From Mesorhizobium sp. WSM4904 (GTDB lineage: Bacteria; Pseudomonadota; Alphaproteobacteria; Rhizobiales; Rhizobiaceae): a stretch of 64,000 nucleotides of DNA. Positions 9,456 to 18,374 of this stretch are shown here, in pieces (position 1 is the stretch's first letter; every line of letters begins with the position of its first letter). The stretch is from contig NZ_CP121354.1 of the NCBI RefSeq assembly GCF_029674545.1, positions 6,147,001 to 6,211,000 on the forward strand, given 5' to 3'. Made by a program: the position numbers and the translations under genes. The notes beneath the pieces were generated by a model that was not told the DNA's origin, ran no database searches, and saw nothing but the letters and a program-made list of their open reading frames with translations.

Positions 9456-11050
9456 CTGATGCGGTATTAGCCCATGGCGGCGAAAGCCGCTCCGCCGCCG
9501 GCGGACGCAATCCCTGGCTTATCGCGATCGTCGTCTCCATCGCCACCTTCATGATGGTGCTCGACACCGCGATCGCCAATGTCGCGTTGCGCAACATTGC
9601 CGGCAGCCTGGCGGCCGGCCTGGACGAGAGCACCTGGGTCATCACCACCTATCTTGTCGCCAGTTCGGTCATCGTTCCAATCAGCGGCTGGCTCGCCGAC
9701 GTCGTCGGCCGCAAGCGTTATTACATGCTCTGCGTCGCCACCTTCACCGGCGCGTCGTTGCTCTGCGGCCTGGCGCCCAATCTCGACATGCTGATCCTGT
9801 TCCGCATCCTCCAGGGTCTTGGCGGCGGCGGCATGGCGCCGAGCGAGCAATCAATCCTCGCCGATACTTTCCCGCCCGAAAAGCGCTCGCAGGCCTTCGC
9901 GCTCTACGGCATCGCGGTCATCGTGGCGCCGACGGTAGGCCCGACGATCGGAGGGTGGCTGACGGACCATTTCTCCTGGCATTGGATCTTCTTCATCAAT
10001 GTGCCCTTCGGCATTCTTTCGCTGGCGCTCGTGCAATGGCTGGTGGTCGAGCCGGACGTGCTGAAACGCGAGCGCCGGGAGAGGCTGAAAGGCGGCCTAA
10101 AGGTGGATTGGGTCGGCTTCATCCTGGTGACGCTGGCGCTCGGATGCCTGGAGGTGTTCCTCGACGAGGGCCAGCGCAACGATTGGTTTTCATCGAGTTT
10201 CATCACCACCTTCGCCGTGATCTCCGCCGTCTCGTTGCTCATCCTGATTCCGTGGGAGCTGGCACACCGCGACCCGATCGTCGATATGCGGCTGCTGTTC
10301 ATGCGTCAGTTCGGCACGGCCTTCCTCGTCATGATGGCGGTAGGCGCGGCGCTGTACAGCACGACGCAGCTCCTGCCGCAGCTGCAGCAGACAGCGTTCG
10401 ACTACACAGCGACGCTGTCGGGGCTTTCGATGATGCCGGGCGGCATCGCCATGCTGATGCTGATGCCGGTCTCGGGCTTCGCCTCCGGTTTCGTGCAGCC
10501 GAAATACCTGATCATGCTGGGCATGTCGGCGGTGGCCATAGCGCTCTGGCATCTGACCTCGCTGGCCCCGGATGCGACGTTCAGCTTCTTTGCCTTTGCC
10601 CGCGTCTTCCTGATGGTCGGCCTGCCCTTCCTGTTCATCCCGATCTCGACCGCGGCCTATCTCGGGCTGCCGCCGAGGAAGACCAACCAGGCTTCGGCGC
10701 TGATCAATGTTGCCCGCAACCTCGGCGGCAGCATCGGCGTCTCGCTGACCAACACCGTGATTGCGCAGCAAGCGCAGCTGCATCAATCGAATCTGACAGC
10801 TGACACCGTGCAATCATCGTCCACCTACCAGCAGACATTGCGGCAGATCAGCGAGTATTTCACCGCCCAAGGCTCCCCCGCCGTCGAGGCGAAGGCGCAG
10901 GCGGTCGGCTGGGTCGGCCAGCTCATCGGCCGCCAGGCGACGCTGCTCGCCTATGTCGACGTCTTCCGCTACTCGGCGATCGCCACCGCGTTGCTGGTGC
11001 CGCTGGCGCTTCTTTTGCGGTCGCCCAAGCCGTCCCGTCCGGGGAAATAG
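9452..11050 (+). CDS. emrB: EmrB/QacA-type MFS drug efflux transporter (DHA2, 14 TM)
   Basis: 532-aa major facilitator of the 14-segment DHA2 family that exports drugs by proton antiport. Motif LDTAIANVALRNIAG in TM1, WLADVVGRKRYYM (motif A) between TM2 and TM3, and the antiporter motif C region near GIAVIVAPTVGPTIGGWLTD are all visible. The start overlaps the emrA stop by 4 nt, so the two are translationally coupled. EmrAB homologues in rhizobia export phenolics and membrane-active compounds; the actual substrate is not shown by sequence. Confidence 0.93.
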   Translation: MTDAVLAHGGESRSAAGGRNPWLIAIVVSIATFMMVLDTAIANVALRNIAGSLAAGLDESTWVITTYLVASSVIVPISGWLADVVGRKRYYMLCVATFTGASLLCGLAPNLDMLILFRILQGLGGGGMAPSEQSILADTFPPEKRSQAFALYGIAVIVAPTVGPTIGGWLTDHFSWHWIFFINVPFGILSLALVQWLVVEPDVLKRERRERLKGGLKVDWVGFILVTLALGCLEVFLDEGQRNDWFSSSFITTFAVISAVSLLILIPWELAHRDPIVDMRLLFMRQFGTAFLVMMAVGAALYSTTQLLPQLQQTAFDYTATLSGLSMMPGGIAMLMLMPVSGFASGFVQPKYLIMLGMSAVAIALWHLTSLAPDATFSFFAFARVFLMVGLPFLFIPISTAAYLGLPPRKTNQASALINVARNLGGSIGVSLTNTVIAQQAQLHQSNLTADTVQSSSTYQQTLRQISEYFTAQGSPAVEAKAQAVGWVGQLIGRQATLLAYVDVFRYSAIATALLVPLALLLRSPKPSRPGK

Positions 11051-11121
11051 CGCGCTTCCGACGGAACATGCGTTGCCGGTTGCGAGTTTGCTCCCAAAGG
11101 CAATGGCCGTTGCGAAGCGAT

Positions 11122-11565
11122 ATGAAATCGAAGCTGATCGCAGAAACTTCCGGACAGAGAACTTTCGTGGTCGTGTTGGACCCTGGCGAGGAAGCGATCG
11201 CCGCGCTGACGACTTTTGCCGAGCAGAAAGGGATCACCGGCGCTTCGCTGACGGCGATCGGCGCGTTCGAGAAGGCGACGGTCGGCTGGTTCGACACCGG
11301 GTCGAAATCCTATCGCAAGATCCCTGTCGATGAGCAGTGCGAAGTGCTGAGCGCCATCGGCGACGTTGCCGTCGGCGACAATGGCAAGCAAAGCCTCCAC
11401 ATTCACGCGGTGCTTGGTCTGCGCGACGGAAGGACACGCGGCGGACATCTGCTGGAAGGCACTGTCCAGCCGACATTGGAAGTTACCGTGCTGGAGTCGC
11501 CTGCGCATCTGCGCCGCAGGAAGCGCAGCGATCTGGGGATCGCGTTGATCGACCTCGAGGCCTGA
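11122..11565 (+). CDS. PPC/DUF296 domain protein
   Basis: 147-aa protein consisting of a single PPC (plants and prokaryotes conserved, DUF296) domain. Characteristic parts are TFVVVLDPGEEAIAAL, GASLTAIGAFEKATVGWFD and the histidine cluster SLHIHAVLG, then GGHLLEGTVQPTLEVTV. Bacterial members form trimers; the fold is shared with plant AT-hook proteins, but this copy has no AT-hook, so DNA binding is not implied. ATG 11122 was chosen because the domain begins there; an upstream in-frame ATG at 11068 would add 18 arginine-rich residues unlike the family. Biological role unknown. Confidence 0.85.
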   Translation: MKSKLIAETSGQRTFVVVLDPGEEAIAALTTFAEQKGITGASLTAIGAFEKATVGWFDTGSKSYRKIPVDEQCEVLSAIGDVAVGDNGKQSLHIHAVLGLRDGRTRGGHLLEGTVQPTLEVTVLESPAHLRRRKRSDLGIALIDLEA

Positions 11566-11624
11566 CAGCAGACAAAACCGCTCACTTCCAGGCCGAAAGT
11601 GAATCCGCAGCATTGGAGAAAGAG

Positions 11625-11903
11625 ATGGACCCCCGTAACAAGCAGCGAAAACAGCAAGACGAGGCCGAGGCTCCGGCCATCGAGCAGCAGGACTGGGATT
11701 CCCTTGAGGGCGACAAGGTGCTTCCGGACAGCGTGGTCGTGGAAGAAGGCATTCCCGACGCCAGGGAGACGGAAGACACTCCCTCCGAGGAGGACGATGA
11801 CAATCCCAGCCAGAACAGCGACGAGGCCTTGCCCGACGACGAGGAGGAAGAGGTTTTGTCGCGGGATCCCTCCAAGGAGGGAGGCCGGTTCGACGAGGTC
11901 TAG
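11625..11903 (+). CDS. Small acidic hypothetical protein
   Basis: 92-aa highly charged, Asp/Glu-rich protein with no hydrophobic segment and almost certainly intrinsically disordered. It begins MDPRNKQRKQQDEAEAP and carries two acidic runs (SEEDDDNP, DDEEEEV). GGAGAAAGAG just upstream of ATG 11625 is a good ribosome-binding site. The frame continues upstream to 11337 but there overlaps the PPC gene with arginine-rich antisense-like sequence, so the longer start was rejected. No family recognised; it lies 59 bp after the PPC gene and could share its transcript. Confidence 0.7.
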   Translation: MDPRNKQRKQQDEAEAPAIEQQDWDSLEGDKVLPDSVVVEEGIPDARETEDTPSEEDDDNPSQNSDEALPDDEEEEVLSRDPSKEGGRFDEV

Positions 11904-11989
11904 GAATCACGCGCCTGCCTGGCCGATGAAGGTTGAAAAACATCCGATCGGCGCGGGTTGCGAAGGGCACCCGTCCCGCGGCCGCCCGT

Positions 11990-12214
11990 TCAATGCCTTG
12001 ATCCGTGCTCCACCAGACGGAAGCTGTACCGGTCGCGTACGAATTCGTTGAAGAACCGCCCCTTGGAGGGAGCGGCCGTGAACGCGGCGTAGGTCTCAGG
12101 CTCGACTTCCTCATAGTCATAGCGGTCGCCGCTCGGCACGAACCATACCGAAAGGATCTTCGTCGCAGGATCGTAATGGGTGTTCCGGATGGCAGTGGAA
12201 GGCATGACGGACAT
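11990..12214 (-). CDS. KTSC domain protein
   Basis: 74-aa protein that is essentially one KTSC domain (named for a domain found at the C-terminus of lysyl-tRNA synthetases). Typical signature: STAIRNTHYDPATKILSVWF, YDYEEV and KGRFFNEFVRDRY. Stand-alone KTSC proteins are common in alphaproteobacteria and have no established function. It is divergent from the AlkB-like gene across about 105 bp. Family assignment is strong from the motif; the role is unknown. Confidence 0.85.
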   Translation of the reverse strand: MSVMPSTAIRNTHYDPATKILSVWFVPSGDRYDYEEVEPETYAAFTAAPSKGRFFNEFVRDRYSFRLVEHGSRH

Positions 12215-12319
12215 CCTGTTTTGCCATGCGTAATTCCTGGGTTGTCATGAGGTTCCGCGGTATCGGGCGTCGGCGGCACAAAGCCTTGTGAGGGCGGCGG
12301 AATTGCCTATCTGAAGGCT

Positions 12320-12925
12320 ATGCCATCAGCGAAATCGAGGACCGCGACTCAGCTCCGCCAGGGCGATCTTTTCGGCGCCCCAGACAGCTTGCCGGAGGGA
12401 TTCCACTACCGACCGGAGCTGATCACGCGCGGCGAAGAAAGCGATCTGGTCCGCCATATCGGCTCCCTGGCCTTCAAGCCCTTCGACTTTCATGGCCATC
12501 TTGCCAACAGGCAGGTCGTCGGCTTCGGGCTGCGTTACGACTACGATCGCCGCGAAGTCGTGGAAGCACCGGCTATTCCAGATTTCCTGCTGCCGCTCCG
12601 CGACAGGGTCGCCGCCTTCGCCGGCCGACCCGCGTCCGAGTTCTCGCAGGTGCTGATCAACGAATACCGGCCCGGCGCCGGCATCGGCTGGCATCGCGAC
12701 AAGCCACATTTCGAGCTCGTCGCGGGCGTCTCCCTGCTGGCGTCCTGCAGCTTCCGGCTACGCCGCAGGAACGGCGCGACTTGGGACCGCGAGACGATCG
12801 AGGTCGAGCCAAGATCCGTCTATCTCATGGCCGGTCCGGCGCGCAACGAATGGGAGCACAGTATTCCGCCACTCGCCCAGCACCGCTACTCGGTCACATT
12901 TCGGACGTTGCGGCCCAAGCTCTGA
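12320..12925 (+). CDS. AlkB-like 2-oxoglutarate/Fe(II)-dependent dioxygenase
   Basis: 201-aa member of the AlkB family, which removes alkyl groups from nucleic acid bases by oxidative demethylation. The iron ligands are HxD in IGWHRDKPHF and the distal His in EWEHSIPP; the 2-oxoglutarate-binding arginine is in RYSVTFRTLR near the C-terminus. NEYRPGAGIGWH is a hallmark of the bacterial AlkB-like (ALKBH-type) group rather than E. coli AlkB proper. Length is typical. No ada or other adaptive-response gene adjoins it; it may instead act on RNA or be constitutively expressed. Confidence 0.9.
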   Translation: MPSAKSRTATQLRQGDLFGAPDSLPEGFHYRPELITRGEESDLVRHIGSLAFKPFDFHGHLANRQVVGFGLRYDYDRREVVEAPAIPDFLLPLRDRVAAFAGRPASEFSQVLINEYRPGAGIGWHRDKPHFELVAGVSLLASCSFRLRRRNGATWDRETIEVEPRSVYLMAGPARNEWEHSIPPLAQHRYSVTFRTLRPKL

Positions 12926-12937
12926 GCGGGCGTCGGC

Positions 12938-14281
12938 TCACGCTCCCGGCGACGCCGACGTCACTCGCCACACCGTGTTGCCGACGTCGTCGGCTATGAG
13001 CAGCGCGCCAGATCTGTCGACGGCGACGCCGACCGGTCTGCCTCTCGCCTCGCCCCTGTCGTTGAGGAAGCCGGTCACCACGTCCTGCGCCATTCCGTTC
13101 GGGTGCCCGCCGCTGAACGGCACGAACACGACCTTGTAGCCGTTGAAGCGCTGGCGGTCCCAACTGCCATGTTCGCCGACGAAGGCGCCACCGCGATAGC
13201 TCTGCGGCAGGCTGTTGGCGGTGTAGAAGGCCAGCCCCAGCGGCGCGACATGCGAGCTCAGTGCATAGTCCGGCGGGATCGCCTTTGCCACCATGTCCGG
13301 GCGCTGCGGCATGACGCGCGGATCGACATGCTGGCCGTAGTAACTGTAGGGCCAGCCATAAAAGGCGCCGTCTTTCACCGACGTCATGTAGTCCGGCACG
13401 AGATTTGGTCCGAGCTCGTCGCGTTCGTTGACCACCGTCCAAAGGGCTTTGCTTTCCGGCTCGAACGTCAGGCCGTTCGGATTGCGCAGCCCGCTGGCGA
13501 AGATGCGCGAGCGTCCCGTTGCACGATCGACCTCCCAGATCGCCGCACGGTCCTTTTCGGCCTGGATGCCGTTTTCGGTGATGTTGCTGTTCGAGCCGAC
13601 GCCGACATAAAGCAGGGATCCGTCCGGGCTCGCGACGAGGCTTTTCGTCCAGTGGTGATCGATCGGACCGCCCGGCAGCTCCGTGAGCACCTTGCCCGGC
13701 GCAGTGATCGTGGTGTCACCCGGCTGGTATGGATAGCGCATGATCGCATCCGTATTGGCAACGTAAAGGTCGTTGCCGACCAGCGCGACGCCGAAGGGCG
13801 AGTTGAGATGGTCGAGGAAGACGCCCTGATATTCCGGCTTGCCGTCGCCGTTGGTGTCGCGCAGCAGCGTAATGCGGTTGCTTGGCCCGGTGTCGCCGCC
13901 GGAGGTGACCCAGGACTCGACCCAGTCCATCACGATGTCCTTCGGCCGTTTGACCGATCCCTCGGTCGGCGCCGTGGACTCCACGACCAGAATATCGCCA
14001 TTGGGCAGCACGTAGAGCGAGCGCGGATGCTGCAGGCCCTTCGCCAGCGCCTGGATCTGCAAGCCCTGCGCGACCGTCGGTTTCTCGTCGTTCTTCCAGC
14101 CGACCACCGAGGCCAGATGCATCGGCGGGAAGAAATACTGGTTTATTTCAGGGAGCTTCGGGTTCGCGCCGATCTGCTCGTTGGGATCGGTATTGTCATT
14201 GCTGCAGCCCGCAATAACCAAGGCGGATGCGCACGACAGAGCTGCCATTGTCCGCGTGATGGATCCATCAAGTCGTCTCAT
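12938..14281 (-). CDS. PQQ-dependent sugar (sorbosone-type) dehydrogenase lipoprotein
   Basis: 447-aa beta-propeller dehydrogenase of the soluble glucose/sorbosone dehydrogenase family, predicted periplasmic and lipid-anchored: the lipobox VIAGC follows a hydrophobic N-terminus and the mature chain would start at Cys. Family landmarks are LQHPRSLYVLPNGDILVVE, GLRNPNGLTFEP, FYGWPYSYYGQHVDPR and GAFVGEHGSWDRQRFNGYKV. It probably oxidises a sugar or sugar aldehyde with PQQ. The start overlaps the end of the upstream DUF2231 gene by 14 nt, so the two are co-transcribed. Convergent with the AlkB-like gene, 12 bp apart. Substrate unknown. Confidence 0.9.
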   Translation of the reverse strand: MRRLDGSITRTMAALSCASALVIAGCSNDNTDPNEQIGANPKLPEINQYFFPPMHLASVVGWKNDEKPTVAQGLQIQALAKGLQHPRSLYVLPNGDILVVESTAPTEGSVKRPKDIVMDWVESWVTSGGDTGPSNRITLLRDTNGDGKPEYQGVFLDHLNSPFGVALVGNDLYVANTDAIMRYPYQPGDTTITAPGKVLTELPGGPIDHHWTKSLVASPDGSLLYVGVGSNSNITENGIQAEKDRAAIWEVDRATGRSRIFASGLRNPNGLTFEPESKALWTVVNERDELGPNLVPDYMTSVKDGAFYGWPYSYYGQHVDPRVMPQRPDMVAKAIPPDYALSSHVAPLGLAFYTANSLPQSYRGGAFVGEHGSWDRQRFNGYKVVFVPFSGGHPNGMAQDVVTGFLNDRGEARGRPVGVAVDRSGALLIADDVGNTVWRVTSASPGA

Positions 14282-14720
14282 CGGCTACTCCCACGTGATG
14301 GCGATAGACCAGCGCCCAGCCGAGCCAGCCGGTGAACAGCAGGATGATCACGACCAGCGCCGACAGGATCAGCCCCGTCGGCACAACAGACGTCCATGCA
14401 TCGCGCGTATGGATGAGCATGTTGAAGAAGGCCAGGACGAGCGCCACGAAATTGCCGGCCATGTGCAGCCAAGCGGTCGGCTGTTCGCGTATCTGCCGTC
14501 CCGCAGTAAAGTCCACGAGCCCAACGACAGCTGCCAGAATCCCGACGATGACGCCGACCGTAACGAGCCAGGACGAGAAGTTGGCCCATGTCATTTCGGC
14601 GGTTCGCCAGTAGACTATGTCGGTCAGCAAAGTACCGACAAAGCAGGCTATCGGGATCGTGATCAGCATGGGGTGGATAGGGTGGCCGGCTATGCTTGCC
14701 GTTGATCTCGGATTCTCCAT
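14268..14720 (-). CDS. DUF2231 membrane protein
   Basis: 150-aa integral membrane protein of the DUF2231 family, with four predicted transmembrane helices and the typical N-terminal motif GHPIHPMLITIPIACFVG (His-rich loop before TM1) and a second histidine in WLHMAGNF. Family members often sit beside cytochrome or PQQ dehydrogenase genes and may bind haem or pass electrons; that is an inference from context. The 14-nt overlap with the dehydrogenase downstream supports a functional pair: the membrane protein could accept electrons from the periplasmic lipoprotein. Confidence 0.88.
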   Translation of the reverse strand: MENPRSTASIAGHPIHPMLITIPIACFVGTLLTDIVYWRTAEMTWANFSSWLVTVGVIVGILAAVVGLVDFTAGRQIREQPTAWLHMAGNFVALVLAFFNMLIHTRDAWTSVVPTGLILSALVVIILLFTGWLGWALVYRHHVGVADETT

Positions 14721-14860
14721 GCGGAAGCTCCTTTCCGTAAACTCAACAAGGCAAACAGGCTAATGTTCCGCTAGGAATTACCGCGGTCACCAGAAGGTGA
14801 ACGAGTCCGCTTTCCATGTCGCTCGGCCAGGAGATCGGCCGCTACGCGCGGGCCGGTCAC

Positions 14861-14940
14861 GATCCTGAAACCGGTCCCGTACCATCCGATCGCGGTGCAG
14901 GTTGCCAACCGCATGCATGCCTGGAACCGTTTTCAGGATC
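14861..14940. repeat. Long imperfect inverted repeat (hairpin) between DUF2231 and the Wzy-like gene
   Basis: Arms at 14861-14878 and 14923-14940 pair at 16 of 18 positions (GATCCTGAAA against TTTCAGGATC at the tips). The 44-nt loop holds a second smaller dyad (GGTTGCCAACC). It sits in a 296-bp gap upstream of the DUF2231 operon and after the end of the Wzy-like gene, so it could be a leader structure, an operator or a terminator; there is no T tract. No other function for the gap is visible. Confidence 0.55.
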
Positions 14941-15016
14941 GACGCTCGTAAGGCAGGCCGACAGGCTGCCTCAACGTGCTGCAACGGCATTTCGCCCGAG
15001 CTTCGCGCGGCGCGGT

Positions 15017-16441
15017 TCAAATCGCTTGCGTAAGCAACCGATGCTGGGTTTGCCGCAATACCGTGACGGTGCGCCGCGCGCGGGCCTTCGTGGCGGAAAC
15101 GGCGGCGAACGCTATGAAGAAGAGCATGCCCGGATCAGCGCTGCCGCCTGACACCGAGTTGGCAACGATGCTGGCGAGGGCAGCATTCCTGACGCTCAAC
15201 ACGACGGCGTCGGTTTCCGGGTCCAGGCGCTCCCGCGCCCGGCCAACCCCGCTGACAAGGACGGCGACCAGGATCGCCACCATCAGTGATCCGAACAAGC
15301 CAAGCTGGGACAGGACCGCGATCGGCCAGCTCGAAGCCCTCGAGCTGCCGAAACCGACCCCGAGACCGCTGGTGTCCAGAAAGGACTGCAGGCTCTTGAC
15401 GTTCCAATAGGTGCGCTCCTCACCGGAGGAGGAATTGGCCTTGTTGATGATGGTCGAGTTGATCAGCCTGATGAAGGGATCCAAGGCGCCGGCGTCATAG
15501 AGACTGACGCCCAAGACGGTGACAACGCCGAAAGCCATGATGGCGAATATGAGGATCTCCTCGCGTTCGAAGCGGCCGCGCAGAACCGAGGCCGACATCG
15601 AGAAGGCTACGGGGACGCAGAGGATCGTCAGGCCGATATAGGCGGTCGACGACGTCGACAGAATAGTCAGAAATAGCAAGATGGCTGCCAGCCACTGGGC
15701 AAGACGCGATTTGGTTTTTCTCCAGTATGTGTAGCAGAACGCCAGACAGGCGAGGGAAGCGGCGGCGAAGGAAGAGGCCTCGGAGAACGCCCCCGCGATT
15801 CGCGAGAATCCTGCCTCGACCGCATCTGTCAGTAGAGCATAGCTCGCGGTCCTGATCGGAGCCAGCAGGTCACCTGCACCTGCGCATTTGCCGAAGAAAT
15901 CGATCAGTCCCATGCCCGCATGGAGACCGCACCACAGGAAAAATCCACGGCGCAGCTGATCGATCCTGTCGGAGTGCAAAAACAGCATGCAAAGCGCAAT
16001 GGCTGTGAGACCGCCAAGAATGAAATAGCCCGTCTGCGACGTATTCGCCGAGACCGGGGCCAGAGAGGCTTCGACGACCGCGCCGCGGGTTTTCGACTGC
16101 ACGAAGACGACGGTCTGTCCTGCGAAGAGTCTTGGAAGCAGCCACGCCCCAATGATCGCGTAGGTCATGAGGCTCATGAGTATCCAGATCGAGCGGATGC
16201 TCCCGAACACACTTCCAAGCTCGAACCAGACATAACGCCTCGCAGTCACGGCTGTGACGAGCAGCGCCGCGAACAAGGTGTAGATGAGAGGCGTGGATCC
16301 GCCGAGCGAAGTAAGGGTCATGGCGGCCGTCGAGCCGAACGCCAGGGACGCCATCAGGCCGATAATCAACATGCCGCGGGAATAGTAGGCGACAATCAGG
16401 ACAGCGGCGCACACTGCCAGTCCCGGAATCGAGAACTGCAT
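15017..16441 (-). CDS. Wzy-like polysaccharide polymerase / O-antigen ligase-type membrane protein
   Basis: 474-aa polytopic protein with about 11-12 hydrophobic helices and one large periplasmic loop in the second half (VSLYDAGALDPFIRLINS through TYWNVKSLQSF), followed by GLGVGFGSSRASSW. This layout and the GxGxGxxR-like loop resemble Wzy polymerases and WaaL ligases, which join polysaccharide repeat units in the periplasm. It would supply the polymerase missing from the EPS locus, although it is separated from the flippase gene by about 15 kb. The identification is by architecture only; these proteins share little sequence. Confidence 0.72.
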   Translation of the reverse strand: MQFSIPGLAVCAAVLIVAYYSRGMLIIGLMASLAFGSTAAMTLTSLGGSTPLIYTLFAALLVTAVTARRYVWFELGSVFGSIRSIWILMSLMTYAIIGAWLLPRLFAGQTVVFVQSKTRGAVVEASLAPVSANTSQTGYFILGGLTAIALCMLFLHSDRIDQLRRGFFLWCGLHAGMGLIDFFGKCAGAGDLLAPIRTASYALLTDAVEAGFSRIAGAFSEASSFAAASLACLAFCYTYWRKTKSRLAQWLAAILLFLTILSTSSTAYIGLTILCVPVAFSMSASVLRGRFEREEILIFAIMAFGVVTVLGVSLYDAGALDPFIRLINSTIINKANSSSGEERTYWNVKSLQSFLDTSGLGVGFGSSRASSWPIAVLSQLGLFGSLMVAILVAVLVSGVGRARERLDPETDAVVLSVRNAALASIVANSVSGGSADPGMLFFIAFAAVSATKARARRTVTVLRQTQHRLLTQAI

Positions 16442-16968
16442 CGTCGCACGGCCTTTCTCGTACAGGTCGCCCTCTGGATGCCCCTAGGCAGCCAGAGGCG
16501 GTGTCTCGCCCTGCATACTTCGGCAGACGGGTGTCCCGGACAAGGGAGCCAAAGGACGTAGCCGAACATCCCACAGCGGTAGGGTGCCGGCAGATACGCC
16601 TTCCGAACGAACCGGTAGAGGGTCGGCCCGGCGGTACGCATTAAAGCTTAAGCACGGCGGAGGTGCTGGAGACCCCGGCACGATGTAAGCTCGTTCCTGC
16701 TCGGATCGGACGTCTGGATACCAGTGCTGAATGTTGCTTGCCAAAAGCCGCGAGGAGCTGGCCAACGAAACCGAGCGCGTTGGTTTGCCCGTCATGACAG
16801 GCTACCGCCCAAGGTGGCCGCTTCATCGCGTGCGAAGGCGCCGCGATGCCGATATAGATCGCCGCCTCCGGGTGGCTGGACTATTCGACGGCGGTCGCGA
16901 TCGCGCATTCGTAATTCTGGCACAGGCGGTGGATTGGTTGGCGTACCAGCGCGAGAAGGAGGAGCGGT
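16442..16968. other. Gene-poor gap upstream of the Wzy-like gene
   Basis: 527 bp. The left part must hold the Wzy-like gene promoter. The right part has a short stretch (about 16910-16970) whose plus-strand translation DWLAYQREKEERYDQ looks protein-like, but the frame does not extend cleanly upstream and gains stops in the other frames. It may be a remnant of a coding sequence. No repeat or RNA gene recognised. Confidence 0.35.
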
Positions 16969-17193
16969 ATGACCAGGCGGATCAGGCGAGGGACGTTGGG
17001 AGCCAAAGAGGCCAAGCAGCTCAAGGAAGTTTACGACCGGGCCCGGGCCGTTCAAGCCAAATACGCGGAGTCCCACCTCGCGGGCCGGGCGGCAAAAACG
17101 CTGGTCGATGCGTTCGAAGCCGCGGGGCATCCCGAAGATACGGCTGTCGATCCGCAATGGCTGAGCAAGGCCGCCCCCAAGGGAAATGCGTGA
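16969..17193 (+). CDS. Small hypothetical protein
   Basis: 74-aa basic then amphipathic-helical protein (AKEAKQLKEVYDRARAV, ESHLAGRAAKTLVDAFEAAG) without signal or membrane segment. The best evidence that it is real is the strong ribosome-binding site AAGGAGGAG about 5 nt before ATG 16969 and a natural amino-acid composition, unlike the arginine-rich overlapping frames. No family recognised. It is followed by the hairpin repeat at 17223-17345. Confidence 0.5.
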   Translation: MTRRIRRGTLGAKEAKQLKEVYDRARAVQAKYAESHLAGRAAKTLVDAFEAAGHPEDTAVDPQWLSKAAPKGNA

Positions 17194-17222
17194 AAACATC
17201 ATGCAATCGAAAGCCGCGGCGG

Positions 17223-17345
17223 CGCCCTAAGCGCTTCGCGATCTTTCGGATTTCGCTCCATGCGCTTTAGGTTCTGATTTTACCATGTCCTTTTCGCGAA
17301 ACCGATTCCCACTTTCGGGAGACATGCTCCAGGTCTCTCCTGCCA
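17223..17345. repeat. Rhizobial-type intergenic palindromic element (second family)
   Basis: The core stem is CATGTC at 17284-17289 pairing with GACATG at 17321-17326, with TTTCGCGAAA and ACTTTCGGGA inside. A CGCTTTAGG-rich segment precedes it. The same kind of core (GCATGTCGTTTTCCC) occurs at 44470-44510. I recognise this as similar to short palindromic repeats scattered through rhizobial genomes; it probably acts as a transcription terminator or mRNA stabiliser. Confidence 0.6.
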
Positions 17346-17669
17346 GCCTCGCATTCTCGGGCCTTGCCGGGCAAACCCAGCTGCAACCTTGGGCAACCGG
17401 CGGAAGGCATGCCCGCAAAATGCGGAAGCCAGGCAAATGCCGCCCCGCCTGACAGGGCCCGGCGCAGACATCGGTCTTCGATTTTTTCCCATCGCAGGAG
17501 CTCGATGCGGAACTTCGAAGTCGGTCGCGACGTTATTGGCGGTTGGAGAAGGGTTCCTTTCCATCGGGCATAGCAACTGAAGTCGGCTCACTGTGAAGCC
17601 GCTCACATCTGGCTTTCAAGAAGCAACTATTGTAGGTTGTGTTAAAGTTGGAGAAACTGGCGGGTCTCC
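17346..17669. other. Leader region of the Crp/Fnr regulator gene
   Basis: 324 bp without a convincing ORF between the palindromic element and the regulator. It is GC-rich with several short dyads (GGGCCTTGCCGGGC near 17360) and must contain the promoter. No recognised operator; no clear -35/-10 pair. Confidence 0.35.
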
Positions 17670-18374
17670 ATGCAGACACTGTCGCAGTTCATAGGACCAC
17701 GTCCGCTTGGGGGGACGTGGTCGAAGGTCGAGTGGGGCAACAACGATTTTCTCGGTGTGGCCGCAAGAGCCTATAAACCCCATTCGATCGTGTGTCGCCA
17801 GGATGACGACGACGACACGATCTTCATCGTAAAGTCGGGCTGGACCCTGCTTTGCCGCGGACTGCCGGACGGAGAACGGCAGATCATCGACACTCCTCTT
17901 TGGGGAGACATAGTCGGCTTCCGTTCCGCGGACGGGCCTCGCTTCGCTTCGCTGGTCTCCATAACCGACGTCACCGTTTATCCAATACCAAGGAAAGCGC
18001 TGGTCGAGAGTATCTCGTCCGAGGGTAGCTTCGGTAGCAAGATTGCCCACTCGCTGGCGCGGATGAACGCCATCCTTGCCGAACATCTGGTGAATGTCGG
18101 GCGACGCAACGCAATGAGCCGGATCGCCCATTTCCTGCTCGAGTTGGAGGAACGGCTCTCCAAAGTCGGCCTGTCGGCTCACGGGAGATATGATTGTCCC
18201 CTCACTCAGAACGAGCTGGCGGACATCCTCGGAATGACCCCCGTTCACGTGAACCGGACACTGCGGGAGCTCCGCAGGGCCGATCTCGTCTCGTTCAAGA
18301 CCGGCCGTGTCGAGATTCTCAACCGCAAGAACCTCGTCAAATTGGCCGGGTTCGAGAAAGAGTACCTCGGCTAG
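17670..18374 (+). CDS. Crp/Fnr-family transcription regulator
   Basis: 234-aa regulator: an N-terminal cyclic-nucleotide-binding-type beta roll (about residues 35-120), a dimerisation helix (SKIAHSLARMNAILAEHL) and a C-terminal winged helix, HTH_Crp type, with recognition helix MTPVHVNRTLRELRRADLV. It has none of the N-terminal cysteines of FNR/FixK iron-sulfur sensors and lacks the canonical cAMP-binding RRSE-type motif, so its signal is unknown. It stands just ahead of the LuxR-type regulator and the EPS locus, so control of EPS is a plausible but unproven role. A two-hairpin repeat follows immediately after the stop and probably ends the transcript. Confidence 0.9.
   Translation: MQTLSQFIGPRPLGGTWSKVEWGNNDFLGVAARAYKPHSIVCRQDDDDDTIFIVKSGWTLLCRGLPDGERQIIDTPLWGDIVGFRSADGPRFASLVSITDVTVYPIPRKALVESISSEGSFGSKIAHSLARMNAILAEHLVNVGRRNAMSRIAHFLLELEERLSKVGLSAHGRYDCPLTQNELADILGMTPVHVNRTLRELRRADLVSFKTGRVEILNRKNLVKLAGFEKEYLG

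Noticed and set aside
16731..17270. 179-residue plus-strand frame
   Set aside because: It overlaps the better-supported 74-residue gene, is arginine-rich and lacks a ribosome-binding site.
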